Shown: positions 53,470 to 63,710, counted from the stretch's first letter. The stretch: 64,000 bases of DNA from JAHBNG01 sp039028975 (GCA_039028975.1 JBCCHB010000039.1:1-64000), one strand, 5' to 3'. A program made the numbers and translations. Notes: a model not told the origin generated them from the sequence alone.

Positions 53470-54867
53470 CTATTCGCTCTCTGCTGCCAACCCTTCGTCA
53501 ATGTCTTGCTGGATGCGCTCAAGTGCCTCATCCAACGTCAGCTCGCCGACAAGCACCTGGGTAATCCGATCACGGGAGGCATCGAACATAATTCGATTGA
53601 AGGGATACGCTTGCAGATCAAAGGCGGTCTGATCCAAAAAGCCGACTTGAGCCACAAAGACATCCAGGGCATCTTTTGCCAGTTGCAGGTCGGTTTCGAA
53701 TGGTACACCAGCCTCGGAAAGCCCCAGGTGGGCCGGAATAAAGAGAGTGCGTGCAGAGAACTCGCTAAGAATCTCTTCCGATGACAGGAATTCCATCACC
53801 CGGGCCACTTCGGCTGGATGCTCTGTATCTTTGATAGCCACCAATGCCGCACCACCGGGCATTCCTGTACATGCACCAGGACCACAGGGATTGGGGACGG
53901 CAACCCAGTCAAAGGCGTCACCGATCTGTTCGCTAAACTGACCGACCTGCCAACTGCCCGACATGTAGAAGACCAACTGGGCATTGGCAAATTCTTCATT
54001 GGCTCCCGCATACCCAGTATTACCCGCCCAAATGTCCATGGGCATAGTGCCATCCTGATGCCAATTGACGAAGAGTTCAGCCATGGCGGCGAATCCTTCA
54101 TCGCCGCTAAGAACAGGATTCCCGTCGGCATCGAAATATTTTGCACCCATGCTGATGGCTGGACCAGCAAGGCGGTGACCGCTGCGATCCATGGCCATTG
54201 GCATCTCAATCTCGAGCGCCTCGGCCACTGCACTTGCAGCCGCAGCCCAATCTTCCCAAGTGGCTCCTTCTCCTGGTACGTCAACACCAGCCTGCTCAAA
54301 GAGTGTCTTGTTGATGTAAGGACCCGTGACGGTCAACTGGGTCATAAAACCGTTAATGCTCGAGGTATCCCCCGTCTGTCGTAGCCATGCCAAGAATGGG
54401 CCAAAGCTTTCTTCCCAGTAAGCCGTATCACCCAAGTGCGGACTCATGTCCAAGTAGAACTCAGCTAGACCACCTAAATCGGTCACCCGGGCCATATCAG
54501 GACCTTCCCCTGCCGCAAGCTGAATCGGTAGATTTTCCAGAATCTGCTGATAGGCAACTGTATCCATGACGACCTTTATATCCGGATTGTCCGCCTCGAA
54601 GCGGTCCAACAGATCCCGCATGATCACATCTTCATTGCCATCTGTGTACCAAGTCATCCGTAGCTCGACGGCGTCACCCGAAGATTCGCTCGCTTGGGTT
54701 TCTTCGGCTGGGGCTTCTGTTGCTTCTGCAGATACTTCTTCACTCCCTGCATCACTGCTGGCATCGCTATCATTGCTCGGGGCGGCTGCGGGTGTAGCAC
54801 ATTGTACTGCTACAAATGTAAAGACAAGCATAATTGTTATGACAAGCCAACTCTTCCTCTGTAACAT
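53470..54867 (-). CDS. Sugar ABC binding lipoprotein (family 1)
   Basis: 465 residues. Signal peptide with lipobox-like VQC (C23) and an acidic Ser/Glu-rich spacer (25-70) are followed by an SBP_bac_1/8 fold: VELRMTWYTDGNEDVIMRDLLDRFEADNP, DMARVTDLGGLAEF, LVFYMSGSWQVGQF, GMPGGAALVAIKDTEHP. It would bind a sugar or oligosaccharide for the permeases at 52275 and 51114. AAGGAG lies before ATG 54867. It shows the usual two-lobe length. Confidence 0.92.
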   Translation of the reverse strand: MLQRKSWLVITIMLVFTFVAVQCATPAAAPSNDSDASSDAGSEEVSAEATEAPAEETQASESSGDAVELRMTWYTDGNEDVIMRDLLDRFEADNPDIKVVMDTVAYQQILENLPIQLAAGEGPDMARVTDLGGLAEFYLDMSPHLGDTAYWEESFGPFLAWLRQTGDTSSINGFMTQLTVTGPYINKTLFEQAGVDVPGEGATWEDWAAAASAVAEALEIEMPMAMDRSGHRLAGPAISMGAKYFDADGNPVLSGDEGFAAMAELFVNWHQDGTMPMDIWAGNTGYAGANEEFANAQLVFYMSGSWQVGQFSEQIGDAFDWVAVPNPCGPGACTGMPGGAALVAIKDTEHPAEVARVMEFLSSEEILSEFSARTLFIPAHLGLSEAGVPFETDLQLAKDALDVFVAQVGFLDQTAFDLQAYPFNRIMFDASRDRITQVLVGELTLDEALERIQQDIDEGLAAESE

Positions 54868-55288
54868 TGAGTAGTCTCCTTGAAATATGTAATTATTCGA
54901 TGTAGTTGTTCACAAAACTTAGTTGTCTATGGCGATTCAAGATGCATCACGTTCGGTCGGCCTCAGGTTAATCTGTGGGGTAACCTATAAAGACCCGAAT
55001 ATATTGTGAAGGATGAGCAAGGCTGTGTAATACGATAATGTGACCAATGAGGAGGGTCACCAACCTAACCCTACATCAATATAACCCAGTTTCTTGTGCT
55101 TCACAAATACGGCACTCGCCGCACAATGATTGAATAATAAGTAGCGCAAAACGCGGGGAAAGGCACCCTCAGGTGTGGACCTTCTGAAAGGCAACCGATA
55201 TCTAAGGGCATTTGCTTTGATGCGATCTGCTCTGAAAATAACAAAGATGAGAAGTTTAAAAAGATGCTGATACAGGGGTGTCTTTTCT
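54868..55288. other. Intergenic region upstream of sugar importer
   Basis: No gene seen. A 6-9-6 inverted repeat, GTGACC (55040-55045) and GGTCAC (55055-55060), could be a repressor site for the importer, whose start is about 170 nt away. No convincing promoter was identified. Confidence 0.3.
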
Positions 55289-56167
55289 CTAATTCATCTC
55301 ATACCCACCATCTACATTGAGTGTTTGCCCAGTGATATAATCCGCATCTTCAGAACAGAGGAATGCTACGGCGCCACTTAGATCTTCAGGTGTAGAGGCT
55401 CGCTTAAGCGGCACCGCGTTGACAATATTGCGCACGGCCTCTCCTGGCTCAGCACCAAAAAGGTCCGCTCGATCTCTGTCGATGCGCTCCCACATAGATG
55501 TCAAAACCACGCCCGGGCAGATTGCGTTAACGTTGATGCGGTAGGGGGCCAATGCCAGTGCCGCCGATTGGGTTATGCTGATAATCGCTGCTTTGCTGGC
55601 GGCGTAGGCAGTAGCCAAAGGGCGACCTTTACGACCAGAAATTGAAGAGATGCTCACGATCTTGCCGTAGCTATTGGCCAACTCACTGGAGGGTTCTGCG
55701 GAACGAACACTCTGCTGGTCCATAGCAATCACGTCGGCGGGTGTGCTGTCATTGCGAAGGTCCTCGGGTAATTGGCGAATCATCTGTTCGGCCACCTTTT
55801 GTAATACAAAGAAGGTGCCATTTTGGTTGACGTTGATGGTCTGGGTCCACTCAGCTTCGGTCACATCGAGCATAGGTTTGGTATGAATAATGCCTGCGTT
55901 ATTGACCAAAATATCGATACGCCCAAATCGGTCAACCACGTCTGTAACCATTTGGCTGACGGCGGCTGGGTCGGATATATCAACTGCATAGGGGATGGAC
56001 GACGCTCCACTTGCACCAAGTTCGGTCGCCGTTGCTTTAGCAGCCTCTGAGTCGTAGTCAGCAATCACTACTGACGCACCTTCCTTCGCAAATCGTTTGG
56101 CAATACCCTGGCCGATTCCTCTTGCAGAACCGGTGACAATGACGATCTTATTGTGGAAACGTTCCAT
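55289..56167 (-). CDS. SDR family oxidoreductase
   Basis: 292 residues. NAD(P) motif VTGSARGIGQGIAKRF, then NNAGII, catalytic Ser-Tyr-Lys in VSISSISGRKGRPLATAYAASKAA, and C-terminal GQTLNVDGGYEMN. An extra segment of about 25 residues (LRNDSTPADVIAMDQQSVRS region) precedes the catalytic serine strand and makes it longer than the usual 250. It resembles 3-oxoacyl-ACP reductase or polyol dehydrogenases; the substrate is unknown. It lies upstream of the sugar importer on the same strand, so a sugar or polyol is plausible. Confidence 0.9.
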   Translation of the reverse strand: MERFHNKIVIVTGSARGIGQGIAKRFAKEGASVVIADYDSEAAKATATELGASGASSIPYAVDISDPAAVSQMVTDVVDRFGRIDILVNNAGIIHTKPMLDVTEAEWTQTINVNQNGTFFVLQKVAEQMIRQLPEDLRNDSTPADVIAMDQQSVRSAEPSSELANSYGKIVSISSISGRKGRPLATAYAASKAAIISITQSAALALAPYRINVNAICPGVVLTSMWERIDRDRADLFGAEPGEAVRNIVNAVPLKRASTPEDLSGAVAFLCSEDADYITGQTLNVDGGYEMN

Positions 56168-56390
56168 TTTGAGGATCTCCTAAATGATTGGGTAGTGATA
56201 TGACGGTCGTTTTCAAAGTTGTCGTGTTCGCAAGCTCCATCAGTGACTAAACTAAGGTTTTAGATCAGAGCTGAGCATATCTTTTGTTGTATAGGAAAGT
56301 GAAAAATCGGCCCTGAGACATGGCCAAATTCTGGCCGATTAGCTTAAGGCTGATTAGCTAAAAGCTTTTTATTAGCCAAAGTCATCAGCC

Positions 56391-57830
56391 TTATTCACTC
56401 GTTGGCTCACTTAATCCCAATACAATCGAGGCTCCTATTAGAGGAAAGATCGTATACCAGAAAAAGACACTCTGATACGCGTTGAGTTCAGGTAGATTTT
56501 GGTTGAGATAGGATTGTAGCATAACGCCAGCAAGAGCTGTTCCCACAGCCGCACCGGCGAAGCGGATGGTTCCGTACACTCCCGCAGCTGTTCCCGTTTG
56601 CTCTTCGCTTAATCCGACCATGGCAGTTCGATGAAGGGACACCAAAACGGCACCTGCCCCAAACCCATAGACAATCAGTACTATCACATGAATCCACAGA
56701 GGTGTTGTTCCCGGCATTTGCGAATAGATGAGCATGACGAGCGCCTGTACCCCAAAACCAACTAACGCAGGTAGACGACTGCCCACCCGGTCAGCCAGCT
56801 TGCCGATGGCCCTGGTGACTAGGGCCATGGAACCCGATGTAATCATCAACATGCCACCCAAGGTGGCTGCGTTCAGATCATAGATATCGACCAGGTAGAG
56901 AGGTAAAAGAATACTCAACCCTGCCTGAATAAACATGCGCAACGAGGCGCAGATGGCAGAACGGCTAAAGAGCGGATTGCTAAAGAGCGTTAGGTCAATA
57001 AAAGGGTTGGCATGATTGTTCTCGCGCATAATAAACCCTGCCATGGCAATAAGCGTCACGCCCAATAAGCGCCAATCTTGCAGTGGCTCAATGCCTGTAA
57101 TGGGTCGGCTAGAGAGATAAAAGAGAAGAAAAGAGAGACTGATGGTAAGAAGCCCAGCCCCAATCCAGTCAAAGCGACGGGCATATCCGGGCACAATATT
57201 GCTTAACCCCGGCGGCACCTTGTACAGAATAGCCAGCAGCGCAATAAGACAGAAGAGGAGCAGCGGCATAAATGCCATGCGCCATCCCCATTGATCAATC
57301 AAGAATCCGGCAATCAATGGTGTGGCAAAACCAGTTGCCGGTCCCACCGTCGTCCATGCCCCCAATGCGCTTCCCCGTTCTTTGGAGGGATAGATAGCAG
57401 CGATTAATGCCATAGCTAAGGGCGTCAACCCTGCGCCGCCAATGCCCTGGATGGCCCGCCCCACTATTAACCAAGCGAGATTCGGCGCAGCCACTGTAAG
57501 GACGGTGCCGATAGAGTAGATGGCCACACCTGCCAGTAAAAGACGACGCTTTCCCAATCCGTCACTGAGTCGTCCAAAGACTGCCATTAGCACCATGAAC
57601 GGTAAGGTAAAAGCGGCGGCCACCCAAGCTGTCACATCTGCCCCGATCATAAAATCGTCGCGAATAATGGGCAAGGCAACCCGGGTAGTTGCCGATGCCA
57701 GGGGCATAAGCATGGTGGGAAAGATTAGGCTGATAAGAATTTGCTTGGCTAGTTCGGGGGGTATGGTGGGGCGGGTGGTTGGAGGGTCTGGTTCATCGGC
57801 AGACGGATAAGGCTCAGATGTGGCTGTCAT
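56391..57830 (-). CDS. MFS transporter, DHA2 type (14 TM)
   Basis: About 479 residues from ATG 57830 (AAGGAA upstream; the frame opens at 57857). Pro-rich cytoplasmic start, then about 14 helices. MFS motifs: FGRLSDGLGKRRLLLAG (motif A) and GRAIQGIGGAGLTPLAMALIAAIYPSKERGSALGAWTTVGPATGFATPLIAGFL (motif C-like, drug:H+ antiporter). It is a probable efflux pump with unknown substrate. Divergent from the PhyH gene at 58089. Confidence 0.9.
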   Translation of the reverse strand: MTATSEPYPSADEPDPPTTRPTIPPELAKQILISLIFPTMLMPLASATTRVALPIIRDDFMIGADVTAWVAAAFTLPFMVLMAVFGRLSDGLGKRRLLLAGVAIYSIGTVLTVAAPNLAWLIVGRAIQGIGGAGLTPLAMALIAAIYPSKERGSALGAWTTVGPATGFATPLIAGFLIDQWGWRMAFMPLLLFCLIALLAILYKVPPGLSNIVPGYARRFDWIGAGLLTISLSFLLFYLSSRPITGIEPLQDWRLLGVTLIAMAGFIMRENNHANPFIDLTLFSNPLFSRSAICASLRMFIQAGLSILLPLYLVDIYDLNAATLGGMLMITSGSMALVTRAIGKLADRVGSRLPALVGFGVQALVMLIYSQMPGTTPLWIHVIVLIVYGFGAGAVLVSLHRTAMVGLSEEQTGTAAGVYGTIRFAGAAVGTALAGVMLQSYLNQNLPELNAYQSVFFWYTIFPLIGASIVLGLSEPTSE

Positions 57831-58088
57831 GGTGTGGTTCCTTCGTTTGTATCTCACGATTGATTGTCAATGGGAGAATCGGAGACCTGTGCACAATCAA
57901 TTAGTTCGCTACGGGTGGATTGAGTTTTCACTGACGTAGACGGGCGTTGCGAACTACTGATTATAGAGAGGGTTGAAGGGGGTGTCAAGCTCATCAAAAT
58001 AAGTAGGGGTAACAAGAGTGGGAGACAAGGAGTTGTATGTTAAAATGAGAAGCAATTCTTCTCAATCGCACATCGAAAGGAAAATTCT

Positions 58089-58946
58089 ATGGCCAGCACA
58101 ACCATGTACTCCCAGACCGACTTTAAAATTTTACCCGATGAAGAACAATTGAATCAGCTTGACCGTGCGCTACGCTTCCATCCAGTCACTACCCCTTCAC
58201 CTCAGGTACTCACTCAGGAGGAGATTGAGCGCTACAACCGAGAAGGCTATCTTAAAGGCTATTCGATCTTTGACCAAACAGAAGCCGACGACCTACGCAG
58301 CTACTTTGATCAATTGTTGGAGAAAGTGCTGGCAGAAGGGGGCGATTCCTATTCGATCATTTCTGCCCATTTGAAGTATGGACGGATCTATGATCTGGTT
58401 AAGCATCCCAAGATTGTCTCCTATGTAACCGATATTCTCGGCCAAGATGCCGTCTGCTGGGGCGCTCATTTTTTCTGCAAGCTACCCCATGATCCCAAAA
58501 AGGTAGCTTGGCACCAAGACGCCAGCTTTTGGCCTCTAACGCCATCCAAGACCACCACCGTCTGGTTGGCGATTGATGACGCAGATACGGAGAATGCCTG
58601 CATGCGCTTCGTCTCTGGATCCCACCATCATGGGCATTTGACTTACCGTATTGCAGAAGAAGCTGAACAGAGCGTTTTACGTCAGAGTGTTGATGAGGTA
58701 GAGCAGTACGGAACACCGGTGGATGACGATCTGAAGGCCGGTGAGATTTCACTTCATAGCGACTTGCTCCTTCATGGTTCGGATGCCAACCATTCAGCTC
58801 GTCGCCGATGCGGGTTAACGTTACGATACTGTGCCGCAGAGGTCTGGAGCGATCCCGCCTTGGGGTGGAACAAAGAGGGGGTGATTGTTAGTGGTAGCGA
58901 TGCTAGAGGACATTGGGGCAATCCCGAGAGACCAACTCAGGAGTAA
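58089..58946 (+). CDS. Phytanoyl-CoA dioxygenase family protein
   Basis: 285 residues, Fe(II)/2-oxoglutarate double-stranded beta-helix. EIERYNREGYLKGYSIFDQ is the typical start; the metal triad is WHQDASFWPL (H-x-D) and the distal His in LHGSDANHSARRRCGLTLRY, whose Arg likely holds 2-oxoglutarate. CMRFVSGSHHHGH is also a family signature. The substrate is unknown. It is the first gene of a run with gamma-glutamyltransferase (12-nt gap) and 2-hydroxyacid dehydrogenase. AAAGGAAAATTCT precedes the start. Confidence 0.92.
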   Translation: MASTTMYSQTDFKILPDEEQLNQLDRALRFHPVTTPSPQVLTQEEIERYNREGYLKGYSIFDQTEADDLRSYFDQLLEKVLAEGGDSYSIISAHLKYGRIYDLVKHPKIVSYVTDILGQDAVCWGAHFFCKLPHDPKKVAWHQDASFWPLTPSKTTTVWLAIDDADTENACMRFVSGSHHHGHLTYRIAEEAEQSVLRQSVDEVEQYGTPVDDDLKAGEISLHSDLLLHGSDANHSARRRCGLTLRYCAAEVWSDPALGWNKEGVIVSGSDARGHWGNPERPTQE

Positions 58947-58958
58947 GGCACAATCAAG

Positions 58959-60605
58959 ATGACCCAATCTGAAAGAAAGACCTTAGGAATTGTCGCCGCT
59001 CCTCACCATCTAGCGGCGCAGGTAGGGGCAGAGATTCTGCGCGACGGCGGCAATGCATTTGACGCAGCGGTCAGCGTGGCCTTGGCCATTGGCGTGGTTC
59101 AACCCTATCATTCAGGCATTGGTGGTGGGTGCAACATCACCTTTCGCACGACTAATGGTGAAACGAGCCATATAAACGCCCGTGGCCCAGCCCCCCACCG
59201 CTTAGAACGGAAGCTTCTTCTTCATCAGGATGGCACGCCCAATGATCGACTGGCAACTATGGGTGGAATGGCCAGCACCATCCCTAGCTTTGTAGCTGGG
59301 CTAAGTATGCTACATGAGGGGCGTGGTCAACTTCCTTGGCGCGATCTCTTGATGGCACCTAGGCGGATCGCCTTAGAGGGATTCCCAGCCGATTTTATGT
59401 TGGCCAATGTGTATCATAGCTATAATTCAGCAGAGAAGTTGACCCGCTATGCCGGTCAGTCGCCTCTTGGCCAACCGATTGTGGAAGGTCAACAAATTCT
59501 CCAACCCCAGATGGCTGCCACATTGGATGCGATTGCCCAAAATCCTCGCACGGTTTATGAAGGTGAAATTGGAGAACGTTTGGTGGCGGCCATTCGGCAG
59601 AGCGGTGGTGTACTCTCTATGGATGATCTAAGCAACTATCGGCCAGAAGTCACCCAACTCCACAACGTTTCCTATGGCGATTGGCATATATTGGCCCCAG
59701 GCTTACCCACCATTGGCTCGCTACAGACTCTGCTCTCTTTGCGGATTCTGGATCAACACGATCTGAGCCAAATCTCGCCCGGCTCTATAGCCCATTTCCA
59801 CCTCATCGCGGAGGCTGTCCGGGCCACTTACGCTGCTCGTGCGCAAGTAGAAAGCAACGAGGATGCTGCCAAGATCCTTGATGTCATCTATGCCCAAAAG
59901 CTGGCTGCCGACATCAATCTAAATGGCGTAACGCCTTCTATCTTTCATCAACTTGACGGACGCAAACAGAATGTTGGGGAAGAGACCTGTACCAGTCATT
60001 TCTGCGTGGCGGACGATCAGGGCAACATAGTCTCCCAAACTCAGACAGTTCGTAGCTACTTTGGATCGGGCGTCATCGATTCAGAGACAGGCATTGTGCT
60101 CAACGACTCAGTGGGAGACTTTAGCTTGCGCCCAGGCGAAGTTACCACTCAAGGCATCCGTTATCAGGGAAACTACAATCTGGTCGGACCAGGAGCAGAA
60201 CCAGCCAGCAGCCAATGCCCACTCATTGCTATCCACCCAGAGAGCGGTGATGTCATTGCTGCAGGTGGCGCGGGTGGTCCTAGAATTGTCAGTGCTACGC
60301 TCCAAGCCTTGGTCAACCAGATTTCTTTTGGCATGGATCCCCGTTTCGCCGCCATCTTTCCGAGGGTGCATAGCCACGGCCCTGTAACGGATGTGGAACC
60401 GAATAGTGGTGCCGCAGGTAGATTATCTACCTTGGGACATCAGGTCAGGGCTCTGCCGGCTTTGGGCATTATGCAGACTATCCGACGGCGAGGCGACCTT
60501 TGGGAAGGGGGGGCTGATCCGCGAGGGCCAGGCTCTGCCGTTGTGGTACAACAAGAGGGTTCTCAAATTACATTACGCGGATATGGACAATCAACTATCT
60601 TATGA
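58959..60605 (+). CDS. Gamma-glutamyltransferase family protein
   Basis: 548 residues, normal length for the self-cleaving Ntn hydrolase precursor. N-terminal GIVAAPHHLAAQVGAEILRDGGNAFDAAVSVALAIGVVQPYHSGIGGG is diagnostic. The predicted nucleophile and cleavage site is T345 in ETCTSHFCVADDQGNIVSQTQT. SSQCPLIA and GAGGPRI also match. No signal peptide is evident, unlike many secreted GGTs. It may hydrolyse gamma-glutamyl or acyl amides. Its stop overlaps the next start (ATGA). Confidence 0.93.
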   Translation: MTQSERKTLGIVAAPHHLAAQVGAEILRDGGNAFDAAVSVALAIGVVQPYHSGIGGGCNITFRTTNGETSHINARGPAPHRLERKLLLHQDGTPNDRLATMGGMASTIPSFVAGLSMLHEGRGQLPWRDLLMAPRRIALEGFPADFMLANVYHSYNSAEKLTRYAGQSPLGQPIVEGQQILQPQMAATLDAIAQNPRTVYEGEIGERLVAAIRQSGGVLSMDDLSNYRPEVTQLHNVSYGDWHILAPGLPTIGSLQTLLSLRILDQHDLSQISPGSIAHFHLIAEAVRATYAARAQVESNEDAAKILDVIYAQKLAADINLNGVTPSIFHQLDGRKQNVGEETCTSHFCVADDQGNIVSQTQTVRSYFGSGVIDSETGIVLNDSVGDFSLRPGEVTTQGIRYQGNYNLVGPGAEPASSQCPLIAIHPESGDVIAAGGAGGPRIVSATLQALVNQISFGMDPRFAAIFPRVHSHGPVTDVEPNSGAAGRLSTLGHQVRALPALGIMQTIRRRGDLWEGGADPRGPGSAVVVQQEGSQITLRGYGQSTIL

Positions 60606-61594
60606 GTACAGAAATCAAAGTTTTCCTTATTGAAGAAGATAAGCAGGGTGGTCCGGAGCAGTTACAAAAGCGGCTGGCTAACCCGAACATTCAACTTGCT
60701 CACGGTAAAAGGCCACCGGAAGATGCCGACTACGAGATTCTCATTGGGGCTTTCCCTTCTCAAGAATTTGTGGAAGCCAGCCGAAATCTAAAGAGTCTAA
60801 TCATTCCTTATGCAGGTCCACCCCAGGCCACCCAGGAATTAATGCGAGAGTATCCGCACATTGCCGTTCATAACGCACCATACAACTCTATCGCCTCAGC
60901 TGAGACTGCGTTGGCACTCATGTTAGGCTGTGCCAAATTTTTGGCCAAAGGGGACATGAATCTACGACGGGGTGACTGGACCTTACGGTATAGTGTCCAG
61001 CCCCAACTTATTCTTCACGGACGTACAGCGCTTATTCTCGGTTATGGCCGAATCGGGCGGCGGATGGCACCAGTCTGTCATGCTCTGGGTATGGAGGTAA
61101 TTGGCATTCGGCGTACGCTTCAGGAAGAGGATGTTCAGGATGAGTGGGCAGAGGTTTATGGAGTTGACCGGTTACACGAGCAGTTGTCTCGGGCTCACCT
61201 TTTGCTAGCGGCGCTGCCGGGTACGCCTGAAACGATTGGTCTGATTGGCACCCAAGAGCTGAGCCTGCTGAAAGATGGTGCTATTGTGGTAAACGTTGGC
61301 CGGGGCATGGTCATTGATGAAACGGCTCTCTACAACGCACTGATCTCGGGTAAATTGTCCGGGGCCGGTATCGACGCTTGGTACAACTATCCCCGTTCAG
61401 TAGAGGAAAGAACCCAGACGATGCCTTCTCAGTATGCTTTTCATGAGATGGAAAATGTAATCCTTAGCCCCCATCGGGCTGGTTGGTTGGGTAGTGAAGA
61501 TGAGAGTCGCATGGCCATGTTGGCAGAGATGTTGAATGAATTGGCTGCCTCTGGCGCGTTGCCAAATCCAGTTAACATGGAACTTGGGTATTGA
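60602..61594 (+). CDS. D-isomer 2-hydroxyacid dehydrogenase family protein
   Basis: 330 residues. NAD-binding GYGRIGRRMAPVCHALGMEVIGI, catalytic Arg in VVNVGRGMVIDE and His in LSPHRAGW. The stretch that normally ends in EP and supplies the catalytic Glu reads GIDAWYNYPRSVEE here, so the Glu is uncertain. It probably reduces a 2-oxoacid. It is translationally coupled to the GGT gene (4-nt overlap). Confidence 0.9.
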   Translation: MSTEIKVFLIEEDKQGGPEQLQKRLANPNIQLAHGKRPPEDADYEILIGAFPSQEFVEASRNLKSLIIPYAGPPQATQELMREYPHIAVHNAPYNSIASAETALALMLGCAKFLAKGDMNLRRGDWTLRYSVQPQLILHGRTALILGYGRIGRRMAPVCHALGMEVIGIRRTLQEEDVQDEWAEVYGVDRLHEQLSRAHLLLAALPGTPETIGLIGTQELSLLKDGAIVVNVGRGMVIDETALYNALISGKLSGAGIDAWYNYPRSVEERTQTMPSQYAFHEMENVILSPHRAGWLGSEDESRMAMLAEMLNELAASGALPNPVNMELGY

Positions 61595-61638
61595 GGAAAC
61601 GGTTGTAAGATTGACAAAATATAGATGCAACAGAAATA

Positions 61639-61669
61639 CAAGAGGCCCAGCATACTGCTGAGCCTCTTG
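61639..61669 (+). terminator. Strong hairpin after dehydrogenase gene
   Basis: CAAGAGGCCCAGCA and TGCTGAGCCTCTTG pair over 14 positions (one mismatch) around loop TAC, 45 nt after the stop. No T tract follows, so it may be a terminator of reduced strength or an mRNA 3' end structure. Confidence 0.55.
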
Positions 61670-62051
61670 CACCCATTCCTGCACCCAAAAGGAGAAAACT
61701 TACCCAAAAAGAGGAGAAAGTCTATCGAGGACAATTGTAGCATGGGGTGGGTGCTATGTCTCTAGTACTATGGTACTACCCTGTGAAGATGGCAACCATT
61801 TGGACATATTGGACAAGCCTCACGTTCGATTTTGACAAGTCCTACATTCGATTGTAAGATGTGCCTACTCTTACCTATAGGGTCTTGAATCAAGACCTGT
61901 GATAGAAAAATTTCCCTCCCCACCTGATTATATTCAGCTTTGATCTGGATGAGACAAATGAAGTCTTCTACCTGAACCGAGTCTCTCTCAATTAGATTTA
62001 GCCACAATAAGAAATCGATTTCAGCTCTGTTGCACATGATAGAATTCTTGC

Positions 62052-62106
62052 TTATGCAAATCCGCAAAGACGTTAGCCCCAACTGCGTCTTAGCGTCTTT
62101 GCATAA
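62052..62106. repeat. Dispersed-repeat-like palindrome
   Basis: TTATGCAAA (62052-62060) pairs with TTTGCATAA (62098-62106), and AAGACG pairs with CGTCTT inside. The right arm CGTCTTAGCGTCTTTGC matches a motif that I recall as a common dispersed repeat in cyanobacterial and Chloroflexota intergenic DNA. Confidence 0.6.
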
Positions 62107-62196
62107 GGAGTAATCTCGCCGTTGAACATCAATGATTGTATAACGGTATACTGCTACACAAAATGAACTACTGAATACTTTAAGGAGAAAATGACA

Positions 62197-63708
62197 ATGA
62201 GAAAACCGATGGATCGCTTCCATGGATTGTTAGGAATTGTACTAACGCTAGCGTTGGTTCTCGCTGCCTGTGCTGCACCTGTTGCACCAGCACCAGCACC
62301 CGCGGCCGACGCTGGTGCAGACGCTGACGCGAGCAGCGATTCTGGCGAAATGAGTTGGTGGGCCGAAGCCGCCAAACCCTACGCTGGTGTAACGATTCGC
62401 GGCGTTTCTGAAAGTACGCCACCTTCAAACTACGTGGCAGACGTGCTGGCTGCTCAATTTGAGGCCGAAACAGGAATCACGGTTGAGTTTGAGACCACTT
62501 CTTGGGATTCCATGTATGACAAGGCCATCAAGGACATGGAAGCCAACACGGGTATTTATGACTTCGTCTACATTGAGCAGGATATCATCTATGCTTATCT
62601 GGACCGAGAGTTTCTGGTCAACCTTACTCAAGGCTTGGCTGACAACCCAGACCTAGCGGCACCGGACTTTGATGTGAGCAAGTTCACCACATTCATCGAT
62701 TACTTCAAGAATGGCGATGGGGATGTCTTTGGGATTCCCATGGAAGCGTTTGTCAAAGTCTATCTCTACCGTACGGATTTGTTTGGTGATGCCGATATTC
62801 AGGCGGCATTTGCCGATGAATATGGTTATGATCTGGCGCCGGCCACTACCTACGACCAGTACGCTGACATTGCTGCCTTCTTTACTGCGTACGGTGAAGC
62901 CAATGATATGGATCTCTGGGGCACCACAGTTCAAGGATCGACTGGGCATCCTGCGTCAACCTATGAGCTGATCGAGACGCTTCTCCCATCTTGTGGTATC
63001 TACAATTGGGGCATTAACCAAGAGAACTACAAGGCGACCGAAGAGAATGGTGGTATGCTAAACAGCCAGAAAGCAAAAGACTGCTTCAACTTCTGGTTAA
63101 GCATGCGAGAATTTGCTCCGCCCGAATGGTCATCTAGCACCTGGGACGAAGTAGGTTCAACCTTTGCCGCTGGTCGTGCTGCCCAAGGTTGGGTGTATGG
63201 CGAGAACGCCGCTTGGATTGCAACCAATACGGATCGCTCTCTCGTGGTCGGCAATGTAGGTGTTGCGCTGCCGCCACTGGCTGAGGGCGTAATTGACGAA
63301 GCAGCTGCTGGTGATGGCTACATTGGCTACTACGATGGTGGTGCCTTCGGTATCCCTCACTCCTCTAAGAACAAAGAAGCAGCCATGCTTTGGCTTCAAT
63401 ACATCGGCCAAGAGTCGGTTCAGGCCGAATGGGCCGTTGCTGGTGCTCGCATCGTCATGGAATCAACCTACGACGATCCGCTGGTTGTAGAGGCTGATGC
63501 CGCAACCAACGGTTACTACACGCTGCTACGAGAACAAGGTCCTCTCTTTGCGGGCGCACCGCCGTACCCATTCCATGGCCCCATCCGTGAGACCATCGAT
63601 CCCTTTATCCACCAAGCACTGGCCGATGAGATCTCTGGCGATGAAGCGCTGGACATGGCCGCGGCGGCAGTTGATGAAGCATTAGTCCAACTGGGCTACG
63701 GTGAGTAG
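62197..63708 (+). CDS. Sugar ABC binding lipoprotein (family 1)
   Basis: About 503 residues from ATG 62197 (AAGGAG 9 nt upstream); ATG 62191 in frame is the alternative. Signal peptide with lipobox LAAC, Ala/Pro spacer, then an SBP_bac_1-type fold (GVTIRGVSESTPPSNYVADVLAAQFEAETGITVEFETTSWDSMYDK, GIPMEAFVKVYLYRTDLFGD, GYYDGGAFGIPHSSKNKEAA). It would capture a sugar for the permease that begins at 63899. Confidence 0.9.
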   Translation: MRKPMDRFHGLLGIVLTLALVLAACAAPVAPAPAPAADAGADADASSDSGEMSWWAEAAKPYAGVTIRGVSESTPPSNYVADVLAAQFEAETGITVEFETTSWDSMYDKAIKDMEANTGIYDFVYIEQDIIYAYLDREFLVNLTQGLADNPDLAAPDFDVSKFTTFIDYFKNGDGDVFGIPMEAFVKVYLYRTDLFGDADIQAAFADEYGYDLAPATTYDQYADIAAFFTAYGEANDMDLWGTTVQGSTGHPASTYELIETLLPSCGIYNWGINQENYKATEENGGMLNSQKAKDCFNFWLSMREFAPPEWSSSTWDEVGSTFAAGRAAQGWVYGENAAWIATNTDRSLVVGNVGVALPPLAEGVIDEAAAGDGYIGYYDGGAFGIPHSSKNKEAAMLWLQYIGQESVQAEWAVAGARIVMESTYDDPLVVEADAATNGYYTLLREQGPLFAGAPPYPFHGPIRETIDPFIHQALADEISGDEALDMAAAAVDEALVQLGYGE

Positions 63709-63710
63709 AG

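Larger units (their letters stand above)
61595..62190. other. Intergenic region, 596 bp
   Basis: Apart from two listed inverted repeats, no gene is supported. Open frames here have no protein-like composition. A weak promoter candidate for the downstream binding protein is TTGAAC (62122-62127) with TATACT (62147-62152), at an overlong 19-nt spacing. Confidence 0.45.

Noticed and set aside
61768..62223. 151-codon minus-strand ORF in the 596-bp gap
   Set aside because: It runs through two inverted repeats and into the next gene's start, and has no recognisable motif or ribosome site.
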